64,000 bases of DNA from contig CAMIYC010000003.1 in NCBI GenBank assembly GCA_946402905.1, positions 79,675 through 143,674 on the forward strand, in the 5' to 3' direction. The DNA comes from an uncultured Prevotellaceae bacterium. Lineage in GTDB: Bacteria > Bacteroidota > Bacteroidia > Bacteroidales > Bacteroidaceae. Both the position numbers and the translations under genes were made by a program. Positions 8,052 through 17,700 of this stretch are shown one piece after another (the first letter of the stretch is position 1; each line of letters starts with the position of its first letter). The notes under the pieces are model-generated. The model was not told where the DNA came from. It did no database searches and was given only the letters and a program-made list of their open reading frames with translations.

Positions 8052-8528
8052 TTGCGCCATGAGAGCCTGTCCACCACCGAATGGCAGGAAGTGACTGTCG
8101 ATCTGCCCGAAGGTACGAAGTATTTCGCCATCCGCCACACCTCTCCCGACATCTGGGGTATGATGCTCGACGACATCACCTATCAGGGTATGGGTGCCGA
8201 CCTGGCCTCTTACAATGTCTACTTCCAGGGCAACCTGATCGCTACTGTAGCCGGCGATGCTACCACCTACCTGGTGGATATGGACAAGCTTGAGAATGGT
8301 GAGAACCTGCCATTCGATCTGACCGCAGTCTATGCTGACGGCTCAGAGTCGCTGCCCGCTACGGTCTATGTCACCATCACCACACAAGACATCCGCCAGA
8401 TAGCTGTCGACGGTCAGCCTGTCGACATCTACACCCTCGACGGCCGCCTGGTGCGCAGCCAGGCCACGACCCTTGAAGGCCTGCGTGGTGTCTACGTAGC
8501 TAATGGTCAGAAGTTGATGGTGAAATAA
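8052..8528 (+). pseudogene. 5'-truncated remnant of a secreted choice-of-anchor J protein
   Basis: The frame encodes the last part of an adhesin-like domain (WQEVTVDLPEGTKYFAIRHTS, then a DDITYQG end). This is followed by a fibronectin-like stretch and a C-terminal end of the type VDIYTLDGRLVRS...GVYVANGQKLMVK that closes the large secreted proteins at 14710-26119. There is no signal peptide, no ATG start in frame (the frame opens at TTG 8052 after a TAG at 8046) and no beginning of the anchor-J domain. It therefore looks like the 3' remnant of a longer gene whose 5' portion was deleted, possibly by recombination next to deaD. It could still be an expressed fragment, but it could not be exported by itself. 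Confidence 0.75.
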
Positions 8529-8546
8529 GTCTCTTTGGAAGACCCT

Positions 8547-8592
8547 AAAATAAATTGAGGTGGGCACATCAGCGCCCACCTCAATTTATTTT
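8547..8592. terminator. Bidirectional rho-independent terminator
   Basis: A perfect 19-bp inverted repeat (AAAATAAATTGAGGTGGGC and its complement) with an 8-nt loop lies between two convergent genes. A-rich and T-rich outer arms provide a U-tract on either strand. Confidence 0.92.
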
Positions 8593-8610
8593 CTGCTTTC
8601 CCCCTAAGAT

Positions 8611-9237
8611 TTATTCGGTGTAGTCATAAGCCTCCTCTTCGATGGCTATAAACAATTTCTTGATGCTCTCCGCGCTGCCCATGCAGCTCTGGAAATAGCC
8701 CATATATTCCTTTCGCAGGGTGGCTCCAGAATAGACCTCTGTGAAGGCTTGGTTGCTGTCGGTGCGTTTGCGGACGGTGCCCTTGATAAGTTTTCCCTTG
8801 CTCAGGTAGAACCTGAACTCGTATTCCTCGTCGTCGGTGCCGTCGTCGGGCGACCACATAGGGTCATAGGCATAGATAAAGGCTACCCGCCCGTCGGGGT
8901 CGAACATCATCTCCTGGTAATATTCCCTTGCCGCGAAATTGAACTTCTTGGTGGCAAACGTCAAGTAGTGTGAGGGATAGATCTTCTCCTCCTCGCGCTC
9001 ATCCCAGTACATATATACATCCTCGATGTGTCCGCCTGTGGCGGGCAGAAACTGTCGTGCCTCCATGTGATAGCATTCCAGCCATTCGGCACCGTCGTTG
9101 GGATTGGTACCATTGCGGCTGCTTATCCGCTCTTTGATGGCCGTATAACGCTCTCTTATGCTCTCCACTGTGTTTTGTGCCCATCCTGTCTGAACCATGA
9201 CGGCGAAGATGAGCAGCAGCTCCCATTTATGTTTCAT
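8611..9237 (-). CDS. Exported protein of unknown function
   Basis: The product (208 residues) starts with a clear signal peptide (MKHKWELLLIFAVMVQTGWAQ) and should be exported. The mature part is acidic and rich in aromatic residues, with no cysteine pair or enzymatic motif that I recognise. Segments such as HLTFATKKFNFAAREYYQEMMFDPDGRVAF are typical of a beta-rich periplasmic protein. The gene is monocistronic, convergent with the remnant at 8052 and divergent from the sugar porter at 9448. Its 3' end uses the shared terminator at 8547-8592. I do not recognise the family. Confidence 0.75.
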   Translation of the reverse strand: MKHKWELLLIFAVMVQTGWAQNTVESIRERYTAIKERISSRNGTNPNDGAEWLECYHMEARQFLPATGGHIEDVYMYWDEREEEKIYPSHYLTFATKKFNFAAREYYQEMMFDPDGRVAFIYAYDPMWSPDDGTDDEEYEFRFYLSKGKLIKGTVRKRTDSNQAFTEVYSGATLRKEYMGYFQSCMGSAESIKKLFIAIEEEAYDYTE

Positions 9238-9431
9238 ATTCTTGTGATTTGAAGGTTCTATCCTGCAAATTTACATAAAATTCACTAACAAGGTGTCTCT
9301 TATTTATCTTTTTATCGATTTTTTCAAAATTAAAGATTTTTTGTTGACAAAGTGGCCGATATTGGAAATGACAGAACTTTATTTTTTTTGAAAAAATTGG
9401 TGCAAAAAAAAAGTAATAAAGTTTTTTTTTC

Positions 9432-9439
9432 TATTTTTG
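9432..9439 (+). promoter_or_regulatory. -7 promoter element of the sugar porter gene
   Basis: TATTTTTG lies 8 bp before the ATG at 9448, implying an almost leaderless mRNA. No TTTG occurs at the usual distance upstream; the nearest TTG is about 31 bp away, and the intervening sequence is A- and T-tracts. Confidence 0.45.
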
Positions 9440-9447
9440 CATCCACT

Positions 9448-10839
9448 ATGGACACATATAATAAACAATTTATCTATTTTATTTGCCTTGTCTCTGCGAT
9501 GGGCGGACTGCTCTTCGGTTATGACTGGGTAGTGATAGGAGGAGCCAAACCCTTCTATGAGCTCTACTTTGATATCAGCCACAGTCCGGTGATGCAGGGA
9601 GTGGCCATGTCGACTGCCCTGGTGGGCTGTCTGATCGGTGCGATGGTGGCCGGTGCCCTGTCTGACAAATACGGCAGGAAGCCACTGCTGATAGTGTCGG
9701 CAGTCCTCTTCACCGTCTCGGCCATTGCCACCGGACTGTTCAACGACTTCACCCTGTTTAATATCGCCCGCTTTGTGGGCGGCATCGGTATCGGCGTAGC
9801 ATCCGCCCTCTCACCGATGTACATAGCCGAGGTGTCGCCCAGCAGGGTGCGTGGCCGACTGGTGTCACTCAACCAGATGACCATCGTGCTGGGTATTTTA
9901 GGCGCCCAGATAGTCAACTGGCAGTTGGCCGACCCTGTGCCCTCCTCCTTCAGCGAGGCCGACATTCTGTCGTCGTGGAACGGACAGATGGGCTGGCGCT
10001 GGATGTTCTGGGCAGAGACGATACCCGCCGCCCTATTCCTTCTGCTGTCGCTGTTGATCCCTGAGAGTCCGCGCTGGCAGGCCCTGCACGGCATGACCCC
10101 CCGTGCCGTCCATACTCTGACGAGAATAGGCGGCCCGGCCTACGCCCAGAGTGAGCTGTCAAGCATCAGCGAGAGTGCCGCCATCGAAAGCCGCGAAGAG
10201 CAAGCAGGTCTCAGCGTGCTTTTCAGCAAGCGCTACGCCACGGTGCTCATTCTTGGCATCGTGATAGCTGTCTTCCAGCAATGGTGCGGCACGAATGTCA
10301 TCTTCAATTATGCCCAGGAGATATTCTCCGCCGCCGGCTACCAGGTGGGTGATGTGCTGTTCAACATTGTCATCACCGGCATCGCCAACGTAGTGTTCAC
10401 CTTTGTGGCCCTCTATACGGTAGACCGCTGGGGTCGTCGTTCGCTGATGCTATTTGGCGCCGGAGGCCTGTGTCTCATCTATCTGATTCTGGGCACCTGC
10501 TATTATCTGCACATCACCGGATTCTTCATGGTGATCCTGGTGGTGGCCGCCATCGCCTGTTACGCCATGTCTCTTGGCCCGGTCACCTGGGTGCTGTTGT
10601 CAGAGATTTTCCCAAACCGCATACGAGGCGTGGCTATGGCCACCTGTACCTTCGCCCTGTGGATGGGCTGTTGCACGCTCACTTTCACCTTCCCCACGCT
10701 GAACAGCACACTGGGCAGCAGTGGCACGTTCTGGATCTACTCGCTGATTTGCTTCTGCGGCCTGGTGTTCTTCATCAGGAGATGTCCTGAGACCAAGGGC
10801 AAATCACTGGAAGAGCTGAGCAAGGAGCTTATCCACTGA
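9448..10839 (+). CDS. Sugar porter family MFS transporter (XylE-like proton symporter)
   Basis: The product (463 residues) is a 12-TM major facilitator of the sugar porter family. Visible signatures are GGLLFGYDWVVIGGA in TM1, DKYGRKPLL between TM2 and TM3, PESPRW after TM6, DRWGRRSLM in the second half and PETKGKSLEEL at the C-terminus. Such proteins import xylose, arabinose, glucose or related sugars with protons across the inner membrane. Although an open frame extends 32 codons upstream, the ATG at 9448 gives the normal N-terminus just before TM1. The DUF5107-TPR gene lies downstream. No sugar isomerase or kinase is adjacent, so the substrate cannot be inferred from context. Confidence 0.93.
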   Translation: MDTYNKQFIYFICLVSAMGGLLFGYDWVVIGGAKPFYELYFDISHSPVMQGVAMSTALVGCLIGAMVAGALSDKYGRKPLLIVSAVLFTVSAIATGLFNDFTLFNIARFVGGIGIGVASALSPMYIAEVSPSRVRGRLVSLNQMTIVLGILGAQIVNWQLADPVPSSFSEADILSSWNGQMGWRWMFWAETIPAALFLLLSLLIPESPRWQALHGMTPRAVHTLTRIGGPAYAQSELSSISESAAIESREEQAGLSVLFSKRYATVLILGIVIAVFQQWCGTNVIFNYAQEIFSAAGYQVGDVLFNIVITGIANVVFTFVALYTVDRWGRRSLMLFGAGGLCLIYLILGTCYYLHITGFFMVILVVAAIACYAMSLGPVTWVLLSEIFPNRIRGVAMATCTFALWMGCCTLTFTFPTLNSTLGSSGTFWIYSLICFCGLVFFIRRCPETKGKSLEELSKELIH

Positions 10840-10849
10840 AGTTTCATTT

Positions 10850-10926
10850 TTATCAAGAATTATAGAATTAAAGAATTATAGTTACCAAAGTGAATGGTCT
10901 CAAGGATAATTCTAAAATTCTTGATA
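10850..10926. repeat. Short inverted-repeat (MITE-like) element, copy 1
   Basis: The 77-bp element has near-perfect terminal inverted repeats, TTATCAAGAATTATAGAATT at the left and its complement with one or two mismatches at the right. Its internal 29 bp (10864-10892) recur exactly at 14325-14353. It lies 55 bp upstream of the DUF5107 gene and could form a hairpin in RNA from the sugar porter gene. It could be a non-autonomous mobile repeat or a transcription terminator. Confidence 0.7.
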
Positions 10927-10981
10927 AGAATATCAATAAGAACAAGGACAGTCTACAATGAAACTGTAATAATAAAACGAT

Positions 10982-13900
10982 ATGACAAAAGCATGGAGAG
11001 AGTTGGTGACGATACCCACCTATGAGATTGGAAAAGCGGAGAAGAACCCCATTTTCCTGGAGAAAAGAGTGTATCAAGGTTCTTCCGGTGTGGTCTACCC
11101 CTACCCTGTGATCGAATCGATCAGCGACACGAAGGAAGACAAGGAATACCAGGCGATATGGCTGGAAAATGAATATATCAAAGTGATGATCCTGCCGGAG
11201 CTTGGCGGCCGCGTACAGATGGCCTATGACAAAGTGAAGCAGCGCCATTTTGTATATTACAACCATGTGATCAAGCCCGCCCTGGTGGGTCTGACCGGTC
11301 CGTGGATCAGCGGTGGCATCGAGTTCAACTGGCCCCAGCATCACCGTCCGTCGACATTCCTGCCTGTGGACAGCACGATAGAGACCCATGCCGACGGCAG
11401 CGTGACGGTATGGGTGAACGAGATGGAGCGGATGTTTCATCAGAAAGGGATGGCCGGCTTCACGCTGCGCCCCGGCTGTGCCTATTTAGAGATCAGAGGC
11501 GTGGTGTACAACCGTACCGACCTGCCCCAGACCTTCCTTTGGTGGGCCAATCCCGCCGTGGCTGTCAACGACCACTACCAGAGTGTCTTCCCTCCCGACA
11601 TCAATGCCGTGTTCGACCATGGCAAGCGTGCCGTCTCCACCTTCCCCATCGCCACGGGCACCTACTATAAGATGGACTACTCCGCCGGCGTTGACATCTC
11701 CAACTACAAGAACATCAAAGTGCCCACGAGTTATATGGCCGTCAACTCCAAATACGACTTCGAGGGGGGCTATGAAAATGATACCCATGCCGGTATGCTG
11801 CATGTGGCGAGCCATCACTACAGTCCGGGCAAGAAGCAGTGGACATGGGGCAACGGCGACTTCGGCCGTGCCTGGGACCGCAACCTGACCGACAGCGACG
11901 GGCCGTATATAGAGCTGATGGCCGGCGTGTATACAGAAAACCAGCCCGACTTCACCTGGCTGATGCCCTACGAAGAGAAGCGCTTCACACAATATTTCAT
12001 GCCCTACCGCGAGCTGGGCATCGTGAAGCAAGCCAGCAAAGACCTCATCATCAATGTCGAAGCGCACGAAGGCCAGGCAAGGCTTCTCGTCTTCGCCACC
12101 TCCAGACAAGAAGTAAGCGTGGTATTGCGCGACGACGACGGCACCACCTATTACGACCAGAAGCATACCATCACCCCCGAAGAGTTGCTTGACAAGACGA
12201 TAGACGTGAAAGGCGCTCACCTGGACCATCTGAACCTGCTGATATACCCCACGACGGGCCAGCAGCTGCGGCCCTGTCTGTCATGGCATGCCGAGCCCGA
12301 CGACATCCGCCCCACCCCCAGTGCCGCCGAAGCCGCCCTCCTGCCCCACGACGTGAAGACCAACGAGCAACTCTATCTCACCGGACTGCACTTAGAGCAA
12401 TACCGCCACGCCACCTATTCGGCCCTGGACTACTACGAAGAAGCCCTGCGCCGCGACCCCGACGACTACCGCTGTCTGAACGCCCTGGGCCTGTGGTACA
12501 TCCGCCGCGGGCGCTTTGAGCGAGCCGAGGAATACCTGCGCCATGCCGTCGGCGTGATCACCCGCCGCAACCCTAATCCCTACGACGGGGAGCCTGTCTA
12601 CCATCTCGGCCTGGCCCTGAAATACCAAGGCAAATACGACGAAGCCTACGACCATTTCTGGAAATCGACATGGAACAAAGCCACTGCCGACGCCGGCTAT
12701 CTGGAGGCCGCCAAGATTTCTGTCATGCAGCATCGTTATGAAGACGCCCTGGAAGAGACCGATCGCTGCCTGTGCCACAACTGGCACAACCACAAAGCCC
12801 GCGCGCTGCGCAGTGCCATCCTGCGCCTGACGGACAAGCCGGCCGCCGAGCGCGAGGCATTCATCGCCGAGAGTCTCCGTTTCGACCGCTTCAACTACGG
12901 TTGCCTGTACGAACGCTACCTCCTTCAGAACGACGAGGGGCTGCTGGAAGAACTGAAGACCCTCATGCGCCGGAGCAACCACAATTACGACGAACTGGCC
13001 ATTGACTACTTGCAAGCCGGCCTTTATGACGAAGCCACTGCCATCTGGCAGACAGCCGTCGGCGAAGGTGCCGCAAGCCCTATGACCTACTACTACATGG
13101 GCTATGCCTGCAGGATGAGCGACCCCGTGGAGGCCAATCACCTCTTTGAACAGGCCGAGCAGACGGACAGCAGCTATTGCTTCCCCAACCGCCTGGAAGC
13201 CATCCTTGCCCTCAACCATGCCACCGTGGTCAACCCCGACGGTGCCAAAGCCCATTACTACCTGGGCTGTCTGTACTACGACAAGCGACAATACGACCTG
13301 GCCATCAGCCATTGGAAAGAGTCGGCCACGCTCGACCCCCTGTTTGCCACGGTGTGGCGCAACCTGGCCCTGGCCTTATTCAATAAATGCGGCGAAGAGG
13401 AAAAAGCCGTGGAATACATGGAGCGCGCCTTTGCCCTCGACCGCACCGACGCCCGTGTACTGATGGAGCTCGACCAGCTCTACCGCCGTCTGCAGCGCCC
13501 CCATAAGGCACGTCTGGCCCACCTGCGCCAGTATCCCTCACTCATAGCCCAGCGCGACGACCTGCTGCTGGAAGAGATCACCCTGCTCAACCAGACAGGT
13601 CAGTATGAAGAGGCCCAGCAGCTGCTCGACAGCCACCACTTCCATCCCTGGGAAGGCGGTGAAGGAAAAGTCTCCGCCCAGTATCAGATATCCCGCGTGG
13701 AGCAAGCCAAGAAAATACTTTACAACTCCACTGACCAAGCCCAGCTCGATGAAGCCATCCGTCTGCTGAAAGAATGTCTGGAATACCCACCCCATCTGGG
13801 CGAAGGCAAACTTTTCGGTGCCCAGGAAAACGACTTCCACTATTTCCTGGGCTGTGCCTACGCTCAGAAAGGCCGGATGGATGAGGCGAAGACCTACTGG

Positions 13901-14290
13901 GAACTGGCCACCACCGGCCCTGTGGACCCGTCACCAGCCCTGTATTACAACGATGCCAAGCCCGACAAGATTTTCTATCAGGGCATGGCCCTGCTCCGCC
14001 TGGGCAGACAAAACGAAGCCCGGGGGCGTTTTCACAAGCTGGTAAACTTCGGCCGGCAGCATATATTCGAACGGCAGACACTTGACTACTTTGCTGTTTC
14101 GCTGCCCGACCTGCTCATCTGGGAAGACTCCCTGGACCGCAAAAACCACATCCACTGCGCCTACATGCTCGCCCTGGGCTACTATGGTCTGGGTGAGTAT
14201 GATAAAGCCCGGCACTATCTCAGCGAAGTAAAACAGCTGGACATCAATCATCAAGGAGCACAGGGACTGAGAACCCTAAATGTGGATTGA
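10982..14290 (+). CDS. DUF5107 domain protein with C-terminal TPR array
   Basis: The product (1102 residues) begins with a DUF5107 region (about residues 1-370), recognisable from the ILPELGGRVQMAYDK, GPWISGGIEFNWPQHHRPST and GRAWDRNLTDSDGPYIELMAG segments. This is a galactose-mutarotase-like beta-sandwich thought to bind carbohydrate. From about residue 460 it contains many tetratricopeptide helices (for example ALDYYEEALRRDPDDYRCLNALG and KAHYYLGCLYYDKRQYDLAI). There is no signal peptide, so it should act in the cytoplasm. Members of this family are usually found beside sugar transporters or glycan-degradation genes, and here a sugar porter is the upstream neighbour. The activity is unproven. 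The gene is bracketed by two related inverted-repeat elements. Confidence 0.88.
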   Translation: MTKAWRELVTIPTYEIGKAEKNPIFLEKRVYQGSSGVVYPYPVIESISDTKEDKEYQAIWLENEYIKVMILPELGGRVQMAYDKVKQRHFVYYNHVIKPALVGLTGPWISGGIEFNWPQHHRPSTFLPVDSTIETHADGSVTVWVNEMERMFHQKGMAGFTLRPGCAYLEIRGVVYNRTDLPQTFLWWANPAVAVNDHYQSVFPPDINAVFDHGKRAVSTFPIATGTYYKMDYSAGVDISNYKNIKVPTSYMAVNSKYDFEGGYENDTHAGMLHVASHHYSPGKKQWTWGNGDFGRAWDRNLTDSDGPYIELMAGVYTENQPDFTWLMPYEEKRFTQYFMPYRELGIVKQASKDLIINVEAHEGQARLLVFATSRQEVSVVLRDDDGTTYYDQKHTITPEELLDKTIDVKGAHLDHLNLLIYPTTGQQLRPCLSWHAEPDDIRPTPSAAEAALLPHDVKTNEQLYLTGLHLEQYRHATYSALDYYEEALRRDPDDYRCLNALGLWYIRRGRFERAEEYLRHAVGVITRRNPNPYDGEPVYHLGLALKYQGKYDEAYDHFWKSTWNKATADAGYLEAAKISVMQHRYEDALEETDRCLCHNWHNHKARALRSAILRLTDKPAAEREAFIAESLRFDRFNYGCLYERYLLQNDEGLLEELKTLMRRSNHNYDELAIDYLQAGLYDEATAIWQTAVGEGAASPMTYYYMGYACRMSDPVEANHLFEQAEQTDSSYCFPNRLEAILALNHATVVNPDGAKAHYYLGCLYYDKRQYDLAISHWKESATLDPLFATVWRNLALALFNKCGEEEKAVEYMERAFALDRTDARVLMELDQLYRRLQRPHKARLAHLRQYPSLIAQRDDLLLEEITLLNQTGQYEEAQQLLDSHHFHPWEGGEGKVSAQYQISRVEQAKKILYNSTDQAQLDEAIRLLKECLEYPPHLGEGKLFGAQENDFHYFLGCAYAQKGRMDEAKTYWELATTGPVDPSPALYYNDAKPDKIFYQGMALLRLGRQNEARGRFHKLVNFGRQHIFERQTLDYFAVSLPDLLIWEDSLDRKNHIHCAYMLALGYYGLGEYDKARHYLSEVKQLDINHQGAQGLRTLNVD

Positions 14291-14310
14291 GTGGCTGTCC
14301 TATATCTTTA

Positions 14311-14592
14311 TTATCAAGAGTTTAAGAATTAAAGAATTATAGTTACCAAAGTGGCTGCTCTCAAGGAGAATTCTTTAAGGTGGGTTCTATTAATTATGTC
14401 GAGGCGATTTTTGATTTTTAGTCGAGTGCAGAGTGTAAGTTGAAGAGGGAGTATAGCGGGCTATACGACCGATGAGACTTGACACTATGCACCGAATAAA
14501 AACAAAAAGCGACCGAAACAGATTGAGCAGAATAATGCCTATATATTAAACAGAATTAATAGAACACACCTTAATTCTTAAATACTTGATAA
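14311..14592. repeat. Long imperfect inverted-repeat element, copy 2 of the MITE-like family
   Basis: This nearly fills the 419-bp gap after the DUF5107 gene. Outer arms TTATCAAGAGTTTAAGAATTA (14311-14331) and its near-complement (14572-14592, 19 of 21 matching) enclose the 29-bp block shared with copy 1. Next come inner arms TTAAGGTGGGTTCTATTAATT (14375-14395) against a near-complement at 14554-14575. The core hairpin is GTATAGC-GG-GCTATAC (14451-14466). The segments CGATTTTTGATTTTTAGTCG and GCACCGAATAAAAACAAAAAGCG also partly pair. No ORF is present. Confidence 0.75.
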
Positions 14593-14646
14593 AAACTTGG
14601 AATAACAACAAATTAGTCAGCCTCATCAACAAAATATCGTATTATT

Positions 14647-14678
14647 TTTGATTTTTTTATTTTTTTTGTCTATTTTTG
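14647..14678 (+). promoter_or_regulatory. Bacteroidetes-type promoter for the secreted-protein locus
   Basis: TTTG (14647-14650), a 20-bp spacer and TATTTTTG (14671-14678) match the consensus. The ATG at 14710 follows after about 30 bp. This is probably the main promoter of the locus at 14710-22575. Confidence 0.75.
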
Positions 14679-14709
14679 TGGACAGAAGAAAAACTCAAAT
14701 TCATTTATC

Positions 14710-17700
14710 ATGCAAAAAATCTACACATTCTTAACGATGCTTGCGATAGCGATGTATCTGTCGCCGCAGGCACAAGCCCAGACCTTGCTCGACGAAGACT
14801 TCGAGACAGCAAGCACAGAGACATACTCGCAGCCCGTGGCTCAGGGATGGACTACCGTGAACAGCTATACCGGCAGTGATAACACCTATGTGTGGCACAA
14901 CTATTACTCCGAGCGCGGTACGATCAGCGGCAAACATGTGGCTGGCTGCGACGGTCCCACCTACGCAGCGGCACCCAACGGCGGTTTCGGCCCCCGTGAG
15001 GAGATACTCCTGACCCCCGAACTCAACCTTGACAACACCTACCAGCTGACTTTCACCTGGGAGGTGAGCCCGATGAACGCCCATGACGACTCTAAATACG
15101 ACCTTCAGGTGCGCGTCGTGGAAGATGACAACCTGACCGATGCCGAGACCATCTTCTCCATCCAGAGCCAGGCCATGCTCAAGGAGAGCGGCGTGCTCAC
15201 CTACCCTATCACTACCTGGGACCCCCACACCTCCAAGATCGACCTGAGCGACTGGCAGGGCAAGAAGGTGAAGATAGCCTTCGTCTATAAGATGATGGCC
15301 AACATCGGCAATGTGGTGTGGCTGGACGATGTGTCGGTGAAGCAGCATACCCCCGAGACCACACCCGTGGCCGTTCTCGACATGGACCGCTACAGTTTCG
15401 GCGATGTGTATGTAGGCGAGACCTTCTACACCGAGTACATCACCCTGTCCAATCAAGGCAAAGCCGGCCTGCAGGTGACAGGCTTCGACTTCCCTGAAGG
15501 CGTGAGCACCACCCTCGATGCCTCGAGCGTGAACCTTGACAAGTGGGAGAGCACCGTATTCCGTATGATCTACAGTGCCACGCTCACCAGTCCGGCCACG
15601 GCACCTGCCGTGATCCACACCACCGGCGGCGACGTGACCATCACCCTTCAGGCCAACAAGCAGATCGTGCCCGACGGCTACATGCTGGAGACCTTTGAGA
15701 AATACTTCCCACCTGCCGGCTGGAAAAACGACGGCTGGGGCAGTGCTTTCGCCGAGCTTGAAGGCTCGGTGTCGGCCTACGCCACCGGTTCGCTGACCGA
15801 CAACTACCTCACCTCGCCCCGTCTTGACCTGATCGACGGCGGCAGTGTGACCTTCACCTACCGCAACCTGTTTGACAGCGAAGAGGGCGGCACCTACCAG
15901 ATGAACGACATCTCGCTGGAAGTAAGCTACGACGGCGGTGTGTCATGGACACAGAAATGGCTTTTCGACTACGAGCTGGCCACCCACAGCGAGACAGTGA
16001 CAGTAGACCTCGGCAAGGGCAGCGACAACTCATACGTGCGCTGGAAGAACAGTGCCATCAGCTACGGTGACGACGGTGCCGAGGAATTCTCCAACTTCTA
16101 CTTCGACCGTGTGCTGCTGCCCCATGTCTTCGGTGCCGACGACGTGCCCACAGGCGCCTACCTGATCAAGCCCAAATTGGCAGCCACCGACATCTATCCG
16201 AAAAATGTGGAACTGGAGTGGGGTCCGGCACAATTTGCCATGGGCTATAAACTCTATGTAGGCACCAACAGCCAGGCCAACGACCTGATCGACGGCCTCG
16301 ACCTGCACGACGCTCTGACCTATACCATCCCCGTGTGCGAGTATGCCACCACATACCGCTGGAAAGTAGTGCCCTACAACAGCTATGGCAATGCCATCAG
16401 CCGTGACGTCTCCACCTGGACATTCACCACGCAGCCCGACGCCTCCAACGTGAACTATCCCTACGTAGAGGATTTCGCCGACGGCAAGAAACTGCCCACC
16501 GGCTGGCTGTCGACAGCCGCTGCCAACTCCTACAACCGCACATGGTATGTCAACACCTACTATCCCTACAAGACCGACGATGTGACGAGCAACGCCCTCA
16601 CCTCGAGCTATCTGAACGAAGGCGACCAGAACGATGTGACGACGCAGGAGTTCAGACTGCCCTCTGACAAGACCATGGCCATCACGTTTGCGTGGGGCGA
16701 CGACCATCCCAGTGACTTAGTAGTAGACCCGACAGGCATGGCCAAGAAACACAATGTGGAGCCCAACAACGGCACGAGCGAAGGTATCTTTGAAATCTTC
16801 GCCGACGGCGTATGGACCACCCTCTCGACCATCTCTGAAGACAGCTACAACGGCGAGAACAAATACTGGATAGAGGAGAAGTTTGACCTTAGCGCCTATG
16901 CCGGCAAGACCGTACAGTTCCGCTGGACCCACAAGAGCTACAACGCCGGCCGCGACGGCGGCACCTCCATCGCCCATGTGGTGATAGAAGAAGTGGAAGG
17001 CGACAAGGCCGTCTTCAACAAGAACGGCTGGATGGCCGGCAAGGTGAACTATGAGAAAGCCGTCAACTCCGGCGACATCTTCACCCTCCTCAACAAGGGT
17101 GTCAACACCCTGAAAGTGAAGAGCGTCAGCTTTGGCACCGACAACTTCACCACCTCGCTCGCAGCAGGCACAGAGATTGCCCCGGGCGAAGGCCAGGTCT
17201 TCAACATCCTGTTCAACGCCCTGACCACGTCGGCCACCGTAACCGACCAGCTTAGCGTAGAGTTTGAGAGTGGACTCACAGCCACCCTGCCCGTCGAGGG
17301 CGAGGCACTGGCCTCAGACATTCTCTACTATGCTTTCGAGCAAGACAACCCCCTCGACTACTCCTGGACCGACTTCACGACCATCGATGCTGACAATGCC
17401 ACCTCCTATGCCTTCGGGTCATGGTGGATCAGCTTTGAGAAGAGCGGTCAGAAATTCGCCTTCTGGCCCGGCGACGACAATGAGATGAACGGCATCATGA
17501 GTCCGGTGTCGGGTCACTGGGCACTGGTGGCCGCCTCGCCCCAGAGCGGCAGTGCCGACAACTGGCTTGTGAGCAAATCGCTTCATGCCACCCAAGAGTC
17601 GACCCTCACCTTCTACGTGCGCAACTGGGAATGCCTGCAGAGCGTGCTGCCTGCCCCGCAGCACCGCGTGAGCGTGCTGGTGACTGAGAGCAACCCAGGA

